Position numbers and translations under genes: made by a program. DNA of 64,000 nt from Sarcocystis neurona (taxonomy: Eukaryota; Apicomplexa; Conoidasida; Eucoccidiorida; Sarcocystidae). The notes beneath the pieces are model-generated. The model saw only the letters and a list, made by a program, of their open reading frames with translations. It did no database searches and was not told the origin of the DNA. Location of the stretch: positions 186,001-250,000 of the forward strand of contig KL647308.1 of the NCBI GenBank assembly GCA_000727475.1, read 5' to 3'. The number at the start of each line of letters is the position of its first letter. The first letter of the stretch is position 1. This document shows positions 1 to 13,400 of the stretch, one piece after another.

Positions 1-1839
1 GAACACAATTCGGCGCACTGCTGTGGGCAGGCTATTGATGCGCGTGGAGTTCGTCTCCGGAACCAACGACGATCAGAGATCGAGAGGCCACCGTGCAAAT
101 ATGAAAACCGCGGCAGAGTAAAAGCTCTTGTTATGCACTCGTGTCAGGTTCGAGTTTCAGTCTTCAGCTTCCATCACGTAGTACGCGTAGGTTACCTGGT
201 GTGGGATACACTACTTCGTTCTGATGGTTGCCAAGAAAGTGGATCTCACGAAGGAATTTGTCACGCTGCTTTCGCATGTCCTGAAACGTCTTCCGCAGCT
301 GTTTCTTCTTCCTGTCAGGAAATAGCGATGAGGATCTTGTGCAGTTCTGCGGAGGTGTCACGCCCACTCACTGTGCCATGTCAGCTAGAAATCTTCTGTT
401 TGCTTTTCGCTGTTGCACGTAATCATTGCCTTTCATTCACGAGATTGTAGGGATTCGCTTGTACCTCCTCGACTGCCATCGCCTCTGCTTCACAAAGTCG
501 CATTTGTAAGAAGCGCTTTTTTGTAGATGGTCGTGAGCGCTAGCTAATCTTTGTGTAAGTAGTCTCAGTGTGAGGGAACAATAACGAGAGTTGATTGTGC
601 TCCGACTTATGGATTAATTATGGCTCAGCTAAAATGCAGTTCAAACCTTGCAGAAAGTCCTGAAATCCTTGATACAATAGCACAAGGAGGTACACAACGA
701 AATGCATACTGCTTCCATACTGTACTAAGGGGGGCCTCTGCAGCGATATTCACTACAGTGTAGGGCGGAGGATTCGAGGCGGTAAGCGACGAGAAGATCT
801 GTAATGTGGTACTCAGGTAGAATGCCCCCCAATTCCAGACGGTGGAGGTGGAATTACCAATTCACCTGCGATAATCGGGTTTCTCCTGCCTCGGGCCGTC
901 TGGCCATAAGGGCTATAAAGAAGTAGAGTGTCAGGCTTTTAACCTTCATTTCCTGAAGCGAACAACGCAGACGGAAACAGAGAGACGTTTCCAAGCTCTT
1001 CCGATACTCTCTTCGTCGGGGCCAACAACTAGCTGCACAAATCAGCTGCCCTCCAGAGAGGGCCGGCAACCGACTGAATGATCAACAGCTGACACGGTAA
1101 CAGGGCGCCACGTCCTGGGAATAAGCTGCCCGATAAGCAACAGCGAACACCGACCCTATAACATCGCCTGGTGGTTACAAGCTCTTGGATTAGTCAATAA
1201 AAAGCAGAATGCCAACTTGCCGTGGACACTGAGGCCAAATATAGATTTAGTGTACGGACACCAGGAATATTCACCGCTGTTCCTTCTTGGTAGTGGAGCC
1301 TCTCAACAGCTGCTCTATATCGACCTGCATGGACGTAATAAATTGTTCCCATTACAGAGGTGTCCCACCAACAACCTATCTCTTTCGCCTGCGTACACGT
1401 GAATAGGTGCTGCTGCTGAATTCACGCCACAGCGCCACTTGTCGGAGTTGCAATCGCCGACGCTGCCACTATCTGACATTTCATAGTCAGCTGGTTCACC
1501 ATCCTAAGAACCAGATCATTTGACGTAACCAGTGGAAACGGAATCTGCCAGCAGAGTCCCAACAAATTTGCCGCTATCCCCCACCAGGAGAAAACACTCT
1601 TTGTGCGCTGCGTGTACGCTCCTAGAGCAGTGACTCCGACAACCGTCGGTGCGTGATAGGGCGACCGAGTAATCCATCCGTCTGTGCCACCATCTGATTG
1701 ACAGGTGGCAACATTTGGCTAGCAGACAGTCCTTGTCAGCCTGCTCCATCCATCAACTGTTAAAGTACTACCGTACCTGCTGTTCGCGTCTAATTACGAT
1801 CTGTTCATCGTCCCTGGGCTGACCCTAAAATCGACACAG
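1..1839. other. 5' edge of window, no supported gene
   Basis: I see no convincing gene here. The only coding-looking piece is on the minus strand at about 164-367. It gives a short, very basic, coiled-coil-like peptide (about 67 codons, rich in Lys, Arg and Gln) with a plausible acceptor just upstream and a possible GT donor inside it. It could be one exon of a minus-strand gene, but no partner exon or family match was found. The rest is unique sequence without repeats. Confidence 0.4.
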
Positions 1840-3788
1840 ATGGAAGAGCGCGCGAGTAGTATAACACTTGTGTTTTTACTTGCTGTATGTGGACCACGGC
1901 TCATTATTGCGGGACAAGTTCTGCCTACTGTGCAGAGCGGTATGAGAGTTGCCGTTCTCCGAGTCGGAGCTCCAGATGACACTCCCTCACAGATTGTTCT
2001 GGGGTCGGACAAAAATCAATTTTCCTTGGGAGTAAACAGTGGAGGTGATTTCCACGTCACCAGGAACACCTCGCCTCTTCTCTTAATACACCCTGATGAC
2101 ACCCTGGAAGTCAGAGCGGCGGAATTCGCATCTTCGTACGAACAGCAGCTTGAACTTGTGCATGGTCGGTGGATCCTATTTCACCTACGTGTGAGCAGGT
2201 CCCTAGAATTGAGGGGAAACCTCGAAGTGGGAGGGGTGAAGCAGTTTCGCATTGTCGCTCGTGAGGACCTCTCAACAGAAGCGAAAGGATGGGATAATCC
2301 AGGCACGTGCAAAACTGAGTTGACGTTTTTGGCAGCTTGCCGGAAAATCCAAGGGAAAAATAATTTCACGCAGCATCGGCCATGATCGTTTCCGAATGCG
2401 CGGGAATCCGAATGTTAGGCGGATTCGGAAAGTTCGCGAAGGTAGCGTGTTGATCTGTTGCAGCCACGCGATTCGAATGATGGCGCGCTTCCGTGTGCAA
2501 GCCTTGCATGTACACTGGCGCTTGCATGGTACATGTTTTAAACACACTTGCAAAAGTCCGATTTGACCACTCGACCATAGGCACACACTCTACACACGTA
2601 TGCGTTAATAGATAGATATATACAAGTGAGTATAGACGTATGGATATATACAAATATACATACACGCTTTCACCTTTCGCGTACACCCACACACGCTGCG
2701 TCGCTGGAGCTGTTTGTCGAAAAGCACGACGCCTTAACTGGAAATAAACGTATGCGGGAACTGTTGGCCTTGTTACAGGGTGAAATAACGAAGACATATC
2801 GCAACTTGCCGCCGCATAGCGAAGTACGAGTAAAAGCGACATTCCACTTCATCGACGCGTGGGTAGGCACAACAGCTCGACGCAAGAATGTTCCGTGTAA
2901 TGCACCCATCATCAGGTCGGAGAAACAGGGTTTATGCGCTTGAGCATCGGTAAGATTGGGTAGTCGTTAGTTTGAACAGATGACAAGAGTTTTTCTCTCC
3001 TTTAGAAGCACTGATAAGTTGAACGAGGGAAAACTTCCGCAGAAGCACCGGACTCCTTGCACCATCTGCTACGTTACTGAGAACATGACCTGCAAGGTCT
3101 GCACAGACAGTGACGTCTAACTAGGTGGCAACACTTCCACTGTTCGCAGTGGATCCACACTAGCACGCTCTAGCCTCACCCGTGTAGGCGGTTGTTCTGA
3201 AAAGGCCTCTCCTGTCACAGTAATCAATAGACGCCCAACAATATCCCTGTCTCACTGCTGGAGACCGTAGGGGAGCACGGCAACATGGTACATGTGTGGA
3301 CGGAGCGGTAAGAGGAGTGAAGTTCCTTTAACAGTCTAAGAACACTACTCTGTCACACAGAAGAGAATTTCGCACAGACACTCTCAAGACATGGAGCAAG
3401 AAGCTGTAAATGTCTGTGGAGGTCGGTGTCCTTCCGCAGAGAGCTTTGTTGTTATTTTCACCAGTAGCTATGTAAAGTGTTTAGTAATTTAGACATATTT
3501 CGCGTATAGTCCAGTATACACGTAGTCGCGTATCCACGCATTTACACACACGCATACACGTAGAATATTCAAGGTTTACGTATATGGTTATATGCACTGT
3601 AACCTCTCCAGGAGCAGTGGGAGAGGGAAAGTTCGCTTCGCCTATTGACATCATTATTCCTCATGATAGCGACTCTATCACTCTGGGATTCGGAAGCACG
3701 GTACGCTTGAATAACAACCAGTTCTACTGAAAAATTTGCAGTGACGCTGCAGATTCAAGAAGATGATCCCTTCGACCAGTCTTGGGGA
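1840..3788 (+). CDS. Secreted protein with signal peptide, incompletely resolved gene
   Basis: The first exon starts with ATG at 1840 and has an N-terminal hydrophobic stretch (about residues 8-24) that reads as a signal peptide. It continues with motifs such as FSLGVNSGGDFHV, GVKQF and GW. Three further pieces follow: 2779 onward (acceptor ending at 2778, motif NLPPHSEVRVKATFHFIDAW), 3612-3700 (motif GEGKFASPIDIIIPH, donor GTACGC) and 3753-3788 (motif DDPFDQSWG, donor GTAAGA). From memory, HFIDAW, FASPxD and DPxDQSWG occur in one family of secreted alveolate proteins of unknown role. The join from exon 1 to 2779 has no good GT donor before the in-frame TGA at 2383-2385, and the segment linking 2779 to 3612 was not found. 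Exon 1 may itself hide a small intron near 2127-2196. The gene is therefore either incompletely read or degenerating. Function unknown. Confidence 0.5.
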
Positions 3789-4491
3789 GTAAGAAATTCT
3801 TTTTCAAGACACGTTATGTACGCTGTGGTGACCACCTAAAAACCTGTCAGGTTTCAGGCATTGAGATATATGTTCGATGAGTTCAAAAACTTTCCAATCG
3901 CCTGCAGAGGTGCCGGAAGAAAGTATTGTAACTCTTCCAAAGTATTCTTCTCTTGCATACACGTACACGTATGTGCACGTGTCAAAAAGTGTTGAAAAGC
4001 CCCTGCAGTAGAGAAACATTCTTCCGACGGAAAATGTACCTTCTCCCTAGTGACTAGTGTAATCGCTCGTCAAGTTCATGTGTGCTCCAGACACACTCTC
4101 TGGTTTTTCATACGGGTAAGCTGTGGCACCGGAGAAGAACGTTCGCTTCAAAAAAGTGGGTTTCTATTCTCTAACTAGTAAGCAAAGTGATCTACGTCCC
4201 AAAGGCAGGTGTTCACCTATCCATGGCCTGGTGCCCCTGCAACATGCAGGATGTAAGAAATTTCCCGCTCGCCCTTCACTAAGTGAAGGTGAAGTTGTAT
4301 AAGACGCGAGAAGATGATTTTTAATCAGCACTCCTTTTCACAAACTGACTGTTCAGTGTCTTCGTCGCGTTGTGAAAACGTAACAAACTCAATCCTGAAC
4401 ATATCCCTTTTGTCTCCTCACTACATTAGTCTACTAAATCTATGCGTCACACCATCTTTTGAAGAGACACACAATGGCCTCCGTTACTGTG
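3789..4491. other. Spacer between convergent genes
   Basis: This stretch lies between the plus-strand secreted-protein pieces and the 3' end of the minus-strand Cpn60 gene. It should hold both 3' untranslated regions. No exon, RNA gene or repeat is recognisable. A small final exon of the upstream gene could be hidden here. Confidence 0.4.
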
Positions 4492-7400
4492 TCATACTCC
4501 AGGCATGTCTCCAGCATCCTTCTTCTCCGACTCTTCCTCCTCCACCATCATGCCTTCTGTGGTCAGCACGAGGCCTGCAACAGACGTGGAGTGCTCGATG
4601 GCAGATATAATCACTTTTGCTGGATCGATCACACCTTGGCTTATCATGTCTCCGAATTTGTTTGTTTTCGCATTCCATCCAAAGCCGAAAGGTTTCCCAG
4701 AATTTAGGATCGCCTGCACGACTTTCGTGCCGTTGACACCTGCCGAAAACGAGCATGACAGCGAAGGCAGCAAATGTGTGTATAATACCGTTTTACGGAG
4801 TCGGCGATGAGCAGTAATCTAAAAAAGAAAGCCTTACCCCAATTTTGACGGTTGGAGAGATCACAAAGATCGTCTTCGTTTTATGGGTACAGCCGATATT
4901 CACGATTAGCACACAGCAGTACTATACCGAACAGTGCATGTCCCTGTAATAAAATGTTGCGTAATGATCTAGTTCCACGCCGCACCGCTTTGCTACCCTG
5001 ATACCTGAAGTCTGTAGAGAGAATAGAAACAGTGCGGTGAAGCATTCTCCAGTTACGACACCGACAACGCGAGGGTGAATGGAATAGCCATGTTTCTGGT
5101 TTCGTTGGCTGAAACGGTAGACCTTTTCACTAAAGCAAAACGCACCAGCATTGTCGGCTATTTGACGAGTGATGGACTTCATTGAGTTCACCACGATTGA
5201 TGCCCCGGCCTTTTGAAGCTCAATTTCTCCTTCCATCTCTCCTGCAATGACAAAGAAAAATCCCTGCACAAGCTCTAGTCGAGGCATAGCTTTCAGCAAG
5301 TGTCTGAATCTCAATGGCAGCCTCTTCACTTCTACGTGAAAAGATCATCAAATAGTAGAAAAAGATTTGCAAAGAGCGGCACATAAGTCGTGGTTGTGCA
5401 GACGTGCGGGCACATACATGGGAAGAGAAATATACACAGGTGAAATGTAGTTCTCACAGATGCAGGTTGACATACGTGTAAAAAATGAAGATGTGGCAGC
5501 TCACTGAAAAGGAGGGGAAAAGGTAAGATATATTCGGAGGTACCATAAATATTGAACGCAAGAAATCTGCTGGGATTGAAGTCGAGGCTGCCAAGTACCT
5601 GCACTACGGTACCACCAATGCAAATGTAGCGCTCCACACAGCTTGGTGTACACGTACGTGCACCTCAACAGCATCGAACCTGCCATAGTTCATGAAGTGT
5701 GGCACCAGCTCCATAGAACACTACAACAAAAACGCACCCGTGGCAGTTCTTGATAAGCCCTTCTTGCACGTCTGCATACCGCTCGAACTTCGAATTCTCT
5801 CTTGTACTCCACACTTGAAGGTTTTCACGCAGACGCAGGAAGTGCTTCATTTCAAATGCACAATACAAACCTTCTGCTTCCTCCTTCACCGCTATTTCGC
5901 CAAACCATCGCAAGTGTCCTGGACCTTGATTGTACGGGGACTCGACGTACTTGTGGACGTGGATGGCGTGCATACATACGTTACGAGCGAGACACCCTAC
6001 CATACGATTTTGCACTACACAAGTGCTACACCCTGATCGCACACGCAAAACCGAGAAATGGATGTTTCATGATAAACGTTCTTCTTGGCTAACGCATCCC
6101 TTCAGATCTGCATGTGTGGACGTAGATCGGATCTCTGTAGTCAATGGTTGTGCTCCGCATTGCCACATCCTTCGCTGCAGCACTTCAGTAGCACCCCGTA
6201 GCTTTGTGCAACGATACCAAGCCAACCTGCTTTTCTTCTCTTTCGGCTACAGGAACACGTGTGCATAGGTCAGAGGGGTGATGAAGCGTATCACGAACGT
6301 GACACACATATGCGCGTATCATGCAGAGGAGTATATAGTACGTATACGTAGGTATCCCGTACGTGGCAGCGTAGAGTGTGCATGTCTATCATGAATGCAG
6401 ACACACGTGCTTACCGATGACGTCAGCTACGCCAGTGGTAGACTCCTCTGCATTGTTGCTGGTTTCCGCTTTCGCGGATTCTTCAATGTCTTGTGCGATT
6501 TTGTCGTAAAACTCCTTCGTTGAAAGAGCGAGATAAGTAACTCCCCCTCCTGGAACGTAGCCTGTCTCTAGCGCTGCTCGAACTGCATTGATGGAATCTT
6601 CGTAGCGGAGCCGCTTTTCCTTTTGCTCCGTCTCAGTTGAAGCTCCGATCTGAAGTATCAACACGCATGCCAGCGTTGATGCGTTAGCAACTGAGTTGTC
6701 CCAAGAATGCAGCGGCAATCGACAAGAAAGAAGAGACTGCACCCGTAAAGCCACGCGCCGCAGAAGTCGTACGAATAAGGCAAGAGTCTGGACAAACAGG
6801 AGAGCCACCGGCTAGGAGGCAATGACAGAGAGTGGAAAAACCCCATGCGGAAAACAGGGGAAATGTACGCCCAGTTCCCGTCCGTACGTCTTAGTTAGAT
6901 GTGCTACGATCGACGGTCACCGTCTCCGACTTACTAGACACTGTTGTGCATACAGTCACGGCGGTGTAGACGGGCACCGTCACTACCAGGAAGAGGGGAG
7001 GCGGAATGAACTCCAAATAGAGGCAGCAGCGAGAAGAAACTAGCGAAGAGGAAGGTGACGAAGGAGGTGAAGGAGAGCAACGATGTGGTGGTGTTTTTCG
7101 GAGTATTTTATTAGCGTTTACCAAAGTGTTTGTTGGAGGCGCAGCGACAAAAGATATAAAACACCCCTTCTTGCGCCGAAGTGATGCGTGAGTTGAGAGC
7201 AGTCGCTTCACGTGTAGATAGAACAGCCGAAGAGTAGGCAAATAGGAACGAGGAAAACTATGTCAGTGCAATGACAGTGGAAAGTTAAGGCTGGCGCGGA
7301 GGAATTCCCTTTTTGCAAAGCACGCAAGAAGGAATTCAGAAAGTGGTTGTACCTATCAACAGATACATACATGTATATATAAGGGGTTAAAAGTGTAAAG

Positions 7401-10400
7401 CGGCGTTGATATCAAACGAAAGACTCTTTGGATGCGACTGACCATTATCCGCGCAATGCCGCCAGAAAGTGCAGCGATGCGCTCCCCGAGTTTCTCTCTA
7501 TCAAATTTCGAAGTACTCATATCCATCTCCTTCTGCAGCTGCGCCACCCTATAAACGGAGCCGCACAGTCACATATATATATATATACATATAATGTACA
7601 CATACATGCGAGGCGCAGTGATTGAGCGCGGGCGTGTTTTCTCTTCAGACACGCTTCTGCTACAGACTTGCACTCCACGGAAACCTTGCAGAAATACAGA
7701 GGGATAGACGTACGCGTATATGTGTACATATGGATATAAATGACGGACGGGTTGTATGTGAGTGTGCATACATATGTAGGTGCATACTTACGCATGTGGT
7801 TTGACGAAGAAACACCTACAGACACGCGTACATTTTTGTGTGTACATCTCTATCCGTAGTCAGGTCTGGAAAACATGTACATATATATATATACACGTGA
7901 GTGCCTACCAATATCTACACACACGCACACACACACACACACATACCTTGTCGTCTGTGATCTGAACCGTAGATACTTACATATATAAGTATATAGAGAT
8001 TTGTATATGAAATGGTGTTCGTCATCGGACAATGCACACCTTCGGCGTATTTTTCGATGAACGTGAAGGAAATCGCTTCCTTCTGTAGCCGCTGGAGCAC
8101 CACGAGTGTAGCGAAAGATATTGAAAAAAAGGATTTATACATGCAGACCAGCTCTGCATACATTTCACATGAAACGTATACGACTCTTAACGTATGGCTA
8201 TTCATATACGCATGTGTGGGAATATATATAACCTCTAGAGATCTGTGTCTACCTCGCCGTATGCGCGCATACATAATCTCCCCTGTATAAATTCAGGTAG
8301 GTGTTTATTCGTAGAGACTTTATCTCCTCTATAATCTGTATGTCCGTCACCACATACGAATGCATAGATACCTCTCCATGTACGCGTAGGTATCTCTAAA
8401 TCCACACACGCTCACATCCGTGTTGCTTTTTATCGCTGTCTTCTCGATATTCAGCAGCACGGAGACACATGTAATTTCTGTGCTTCCTCAGTATATCATA
8501 ACCCCTCTCGGTCTAGACGCTTGTGCGTACAGCCAGAAGCGGCACAGGTCTGTCAATATTGGTTGCCACTTTTTCTCATTTCTCCCCTATGCACGCTATG
8601 ACAGGCCTATTCACTTGTTGGCTAATATATATATATATATATATATGCGGTTCTTTTACACTTATACACACATGTCCACGTCTGCATGCATGAGCGTTTT
8701 CATTAATGTAGTTATGTAGTTTTGTATCGTCGTACCAGCACTGCACGTACACACGCATCTCCATGCGGGGATGAAGAACAGCGTCATTGGCATTTACATA
8801 AGAACACGTACGCGGACCCACGCACACAAACACAAGTGTATACATATGCGCGTATTTGTGAAGTATGAATGTGTACACAAGGGACGTCCCTTCCACGTTT
8901 TAGCGTCGCGTCTATAGAATATGTGTGTTCGCACAGATACACATATATATATATATATACACACATTTACACTAGACTGAAATACAGCACAACGGCATGC
9001 ACTTCTTCTTCGCATTTGTTTTCTATATTGCAAACCTGTGGACACTCAGAGTACGTCTTCGTGAAAATCTATAACCTCATATGTGTATATATATATATGA
9101 TTCCACCGAACAGCTACACACACGCACACACACATATCCACATGCGAACGCATTTTTTTACCAGCGTGCATCCACAGGCGTTTAAGCTACAATCTTCTGA
9201 TCTTTTCCCAACTATGCGTCGTTCTTTCCCAGTCAAACCAACATCCACGTAAATATACATTTTATACATATGTGCATGGAACTCTTTATCTTAGCAGCCA
9301 CGGACACACACGTGTACGTGGGTGTATGCGGTATCTGCGTATCGCTCTGTGACATGCACATTCTTCTCCTCTCCGTGGACACAAAGCCGCAAAGAAACTC
9401 TCACCTTTCCTTGATTTTCGGCTGGAACTCTGGCCGAGTGATGATGGAAGTGCGGTCCTTTCGAACAACGACGCTGGCAGCTGTTCCCACGTGCGAAGCC
9501 GTGGCCTCTTCAAGCGGCATGCCCAGATCTTTCGAAATTAGCTGCGCATTTGTAGCAGCCGCTATGTCTCTCAGATATTCCTTTCGTCTCTCTCCGAATG
9601 AAGGAGCTCTGATAGTCACCTGTGAAGCACCAAGCAGCAAAAAGTTCACCTTCCTGCATGCGTAGACTCGTGCAACCCAGCAGCAGGAACAGTTGTCTGG
9701 ACACGTGTCAGCAGCAGCATTACAAGCACCTGCACACGTCCAAAATAGCTACACGTAAATACATAAATATATAAATATGAATATATGTGCACTGGCACTC
9801 ATAAGAAAGGTATATGAGTCAGTACAAACATACACAGACACATTAGCGTCTAGACAGAATCCCTGCGTGTGGGTCTACCACTACGACTATACACACATAA
9901 GCTTATACGTGTGTGGGCATACAGCAGCACCAAGAGGCGCACCCTTCGCGCATGCAAGAAAGAATTCTTGTCTACAAACACCTGCTTACATTCATAGAAA
10001 CCGGTGTAGCAGCACTATTGCCCCCCACGCCTATCTACCTATATATATATATATACTATGCATGAACCCGCATGGCAGTGCTACTGCACACGTAAATACT
10101 TGCACGTGTAGACGCACGTGCGCAGAGTTTTTTACTTAACATAACTGTGTCGTCACGGAGTCAGGCAGAAATGGAAGTATATAACACACTTGAAGGACGT
10201 TGTACAAATTCGTACACTTCTATAGACTGACTTATCCGGAATAGAAAAAAGTGCCCAAGTTCCACGCATGCACTTATACGTTGCCCACATGGCGTCTACA
10301 GAGGCACAGGCGTGCGGAGAGGTGTATCGGCGTACGAAGTTTGCTCCTCGCTGCGCAGACATCGGGCACATATACATCCGCATAGGCATACACATATATA

Positions 10401-13400
10401 TAATACGTCCACGTATAAATATGAAGTAAAGGTCCACATATCTATGTGTACAACGTCATTGCTGTGTGGCTGCAAAACTCTCTTCCCCAGCTGCTGCAGA
10501 CGACTACAGATGGATTTAATACGGCCCACACGTGTACACAAACAGCCAGAGAAAGAGAGAGGGACACAGACAGCGAAGGCAACACCAAGAAATATACACA
10601 GATACACCGGCGCACAGACACGTATACACAGGCATCGAGAAATGGATGGATACTTCACCAGTTCACAGCTGGTGCTCCTATTAGTTCTCTTTGGCTTGAA
10701 CAGCTGTCGCAGCCAACTGTCGAACCAGCTCCTCACGTATATATATATATATAGATATATATGCATATACGTACACAGAGGTCGAGATAAACAGAAACAC
10801 ACGCACATACGTATATATATGTATGCGTGTGGAGAAAGAGACGAGAACGCACACATAGACGCATATACATATATATAAATCCCAGATAAACATTCATCCA
10901 GAGAGGCGCAGAGACACAGGGAGATATCTATCCATGCCGAATTCCACGTCGGTGTAAGTGGCGGATGCAATGCGAGTGACTAAGCTTGTGTACTGAGAAG
11001 CGCACGCGTATTTAAGCACACGTAATACATCCATATAGAGAGAGAGATTCCCGTACGCAAACACACACATAGATACGGCTATAGACTGCGCCTTGTCAAT
11101 ATATACGAAAGTAAATCTATCCCTGTATTTCTCAGCTTCGACCAGGATACTGCTGCCACCTCCTACCGTTGAAGCAGACAGTTTGCACATCAACGCGGAC
11201 CCGCAGCGTACCCCACTACATGCATATACCGACATACATATATATACATACATATATACCGACACACACAGCCGTATATACGCCGACATATATATAGATA
11301 GAGACATATATATATATATATACACACACAAGAAACATGTAGTAGATGTTACCCACAAACAAAACCACACGTCCAGCAAGTCGTGTGAGTTTAAAAAGAG
11401 AGGTGCCTCATTCCTTTGAGAAGCTGGCACATGCGAATGACTCTGCAGATAAACACGTCTACTCGTATGGGAGACGGCCGCACGCGGAACACAGACACAC
11501 ACGTATACACAGAGCATACGTGTATAGTCAACCACAGGAAGAAAAACATATGTAGATTCCGCGCGCTCTAAAGGGAAGTGCTTCTTTTACCACTTTGAGT
11601 AGCTGGCGCATGCGATTGACGATGCAAGTCTGCAAGATGTCCGCACCAAAATCTTCTGCGACAATAACCAGCGGAGCTTTCGACTGCGCAAAATGCTCGA
11701 GAATCGGGAGAATGCTCTGCGCAGTTTCAATTTTGTAGTCGCAGACGAGAAGCGACGGATTTTGCCACTCTATCACGTCTCTTTCTTCTCCCACCAAGAA
11801 GTAGGGAGAGGAATATCCTCGCTCGAACGTGTAGCCCTCGGTGAATTCCAGCTGCGGACAGACGCAGAGACGCAGGGGACAAGTCAAGGAAAAAGACGGC
11901 CAGAGAGCAGCAGCCCGGAAAAGCGGCGGTCACACAGCTAACGAAGTTTGACGAGAGCAGGAGCGGGAGAGGCACAGGGGAAAATAGAAAGAAGAAGTGA
12001 AAAAGCGCAGCACCTACAGCGCAGGGGGCACGCAAGCAAGAAGAGATGGAGACGCTTCTGACGAAAACAGAGAAAAACCTACACATGTACATAGATATCT
12101 ACTTTTACTCAAAAAGAGACAGAGAGAGACGTACGTACGGATGTACGCACACGCTGTGAAATTTTACGCGAGTGCCATATATACGGAATCTACTGGCAGA
12201 GCAAGAGAGCGAGAGACGCATGTACGCACGTGGTAAAATCTTAAGCAGATGCATATTAGCAAGCGACGACAGAAAGTCCCAGTGCGATACAAGCAGCTGG
12301 TGAAGCGCAGGGCAGCGTGTGGAACTCCCGAGGCCAAATACTTTTCAGCCACACTTTACAGCTGCAGTGATGAAAGTTGAAAAGGAAGAACAACAGAAAC
12401 ACGCACCTGTGTACAGGTGTCCTTTTCTTCTCATTCGTATAGATGCGCGCACACACACGTACAAACGCAGGTACACAGAAGAATAGAAGGAGACACACAT
12501 CCGCCCAGGGAGGGCAGCCAGCCAGGCACCTGGTCGCCTCTGCAGCAACAGCCGGGTGACGTATCTGCACTTGTAGTGTGTAAGCGTAGACATCCCCAGA
12601 GACGGGATCCACAAACGTACATGTGCGCATATATATGCAGAGATACGGATGTAGGCATAACAGGAAGCGCCGCACAATACACTTTATGGGCAAGGGAACC
12701 TGAAGAAACTCTGTTACTCGAAGAAAATCTGGCAAGAAAAAAGAGACTCCCAGCAGAGACAGGCCCAGACGTGAATACCCCCCACCTGTCCACGCAAGAC
12801 CCGTGCGCGTGTTGGGTCTATACGAGTGCTCAGCGACCTACACACATATACACACGTGTATGACGGTTGCCCACGAGTACCCGGAGCTGTGAATCTACAC
12901 GCACTTGTCTGTGTGCGCCTCGCCCAGCGTTTACGTATGAGTGGAGATATGGAGGGCAGACGTGTATCTATCTCTACGTGTAGACAGACACACACGGAGA
13001 CGTATATGTCGGAAAGCCAGCCACGCACGCGTCGCATGTGGACAGACAGGCGTCACCTGTCGCAGACACAGAAGGAGAGAAAGGCAGCGGAGGAGGAACG
13101 GCCCGATCTGCGCGACGACGTGTACGGCTACCGCAGCTCTCTGTGCACGTGTTCCCTGTAAAGAAGGAAAGTTTCCTATCCATATCTGTGTTTGTTGCTA
13201 GTTCTCGCTGCTGTCGACACCCCGTCCCCAGATGCAGTCATGCCTGCTACGTGATCCCTCGCATGCAAAGGTACACGACGACACAACCTTGTTTTCCTCT
13301 TCTGCTCCTCTTCTCCGTCCTCGAGTCGTCGTTGTCGTCGTCACTTTTTTCACCCGCGCTTGCACTTTGTTCGTCAACATTTGACACAACCGTTTTTCTC

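Noticed and set aside
10296..10970. 224-codon minus-strand open frame
   Set aside because: It is translated TG/TA microsatellite (Tyr, Val, Cys, Ile rich) inside a Cpn60 intron, with no start context, domain or splice support.
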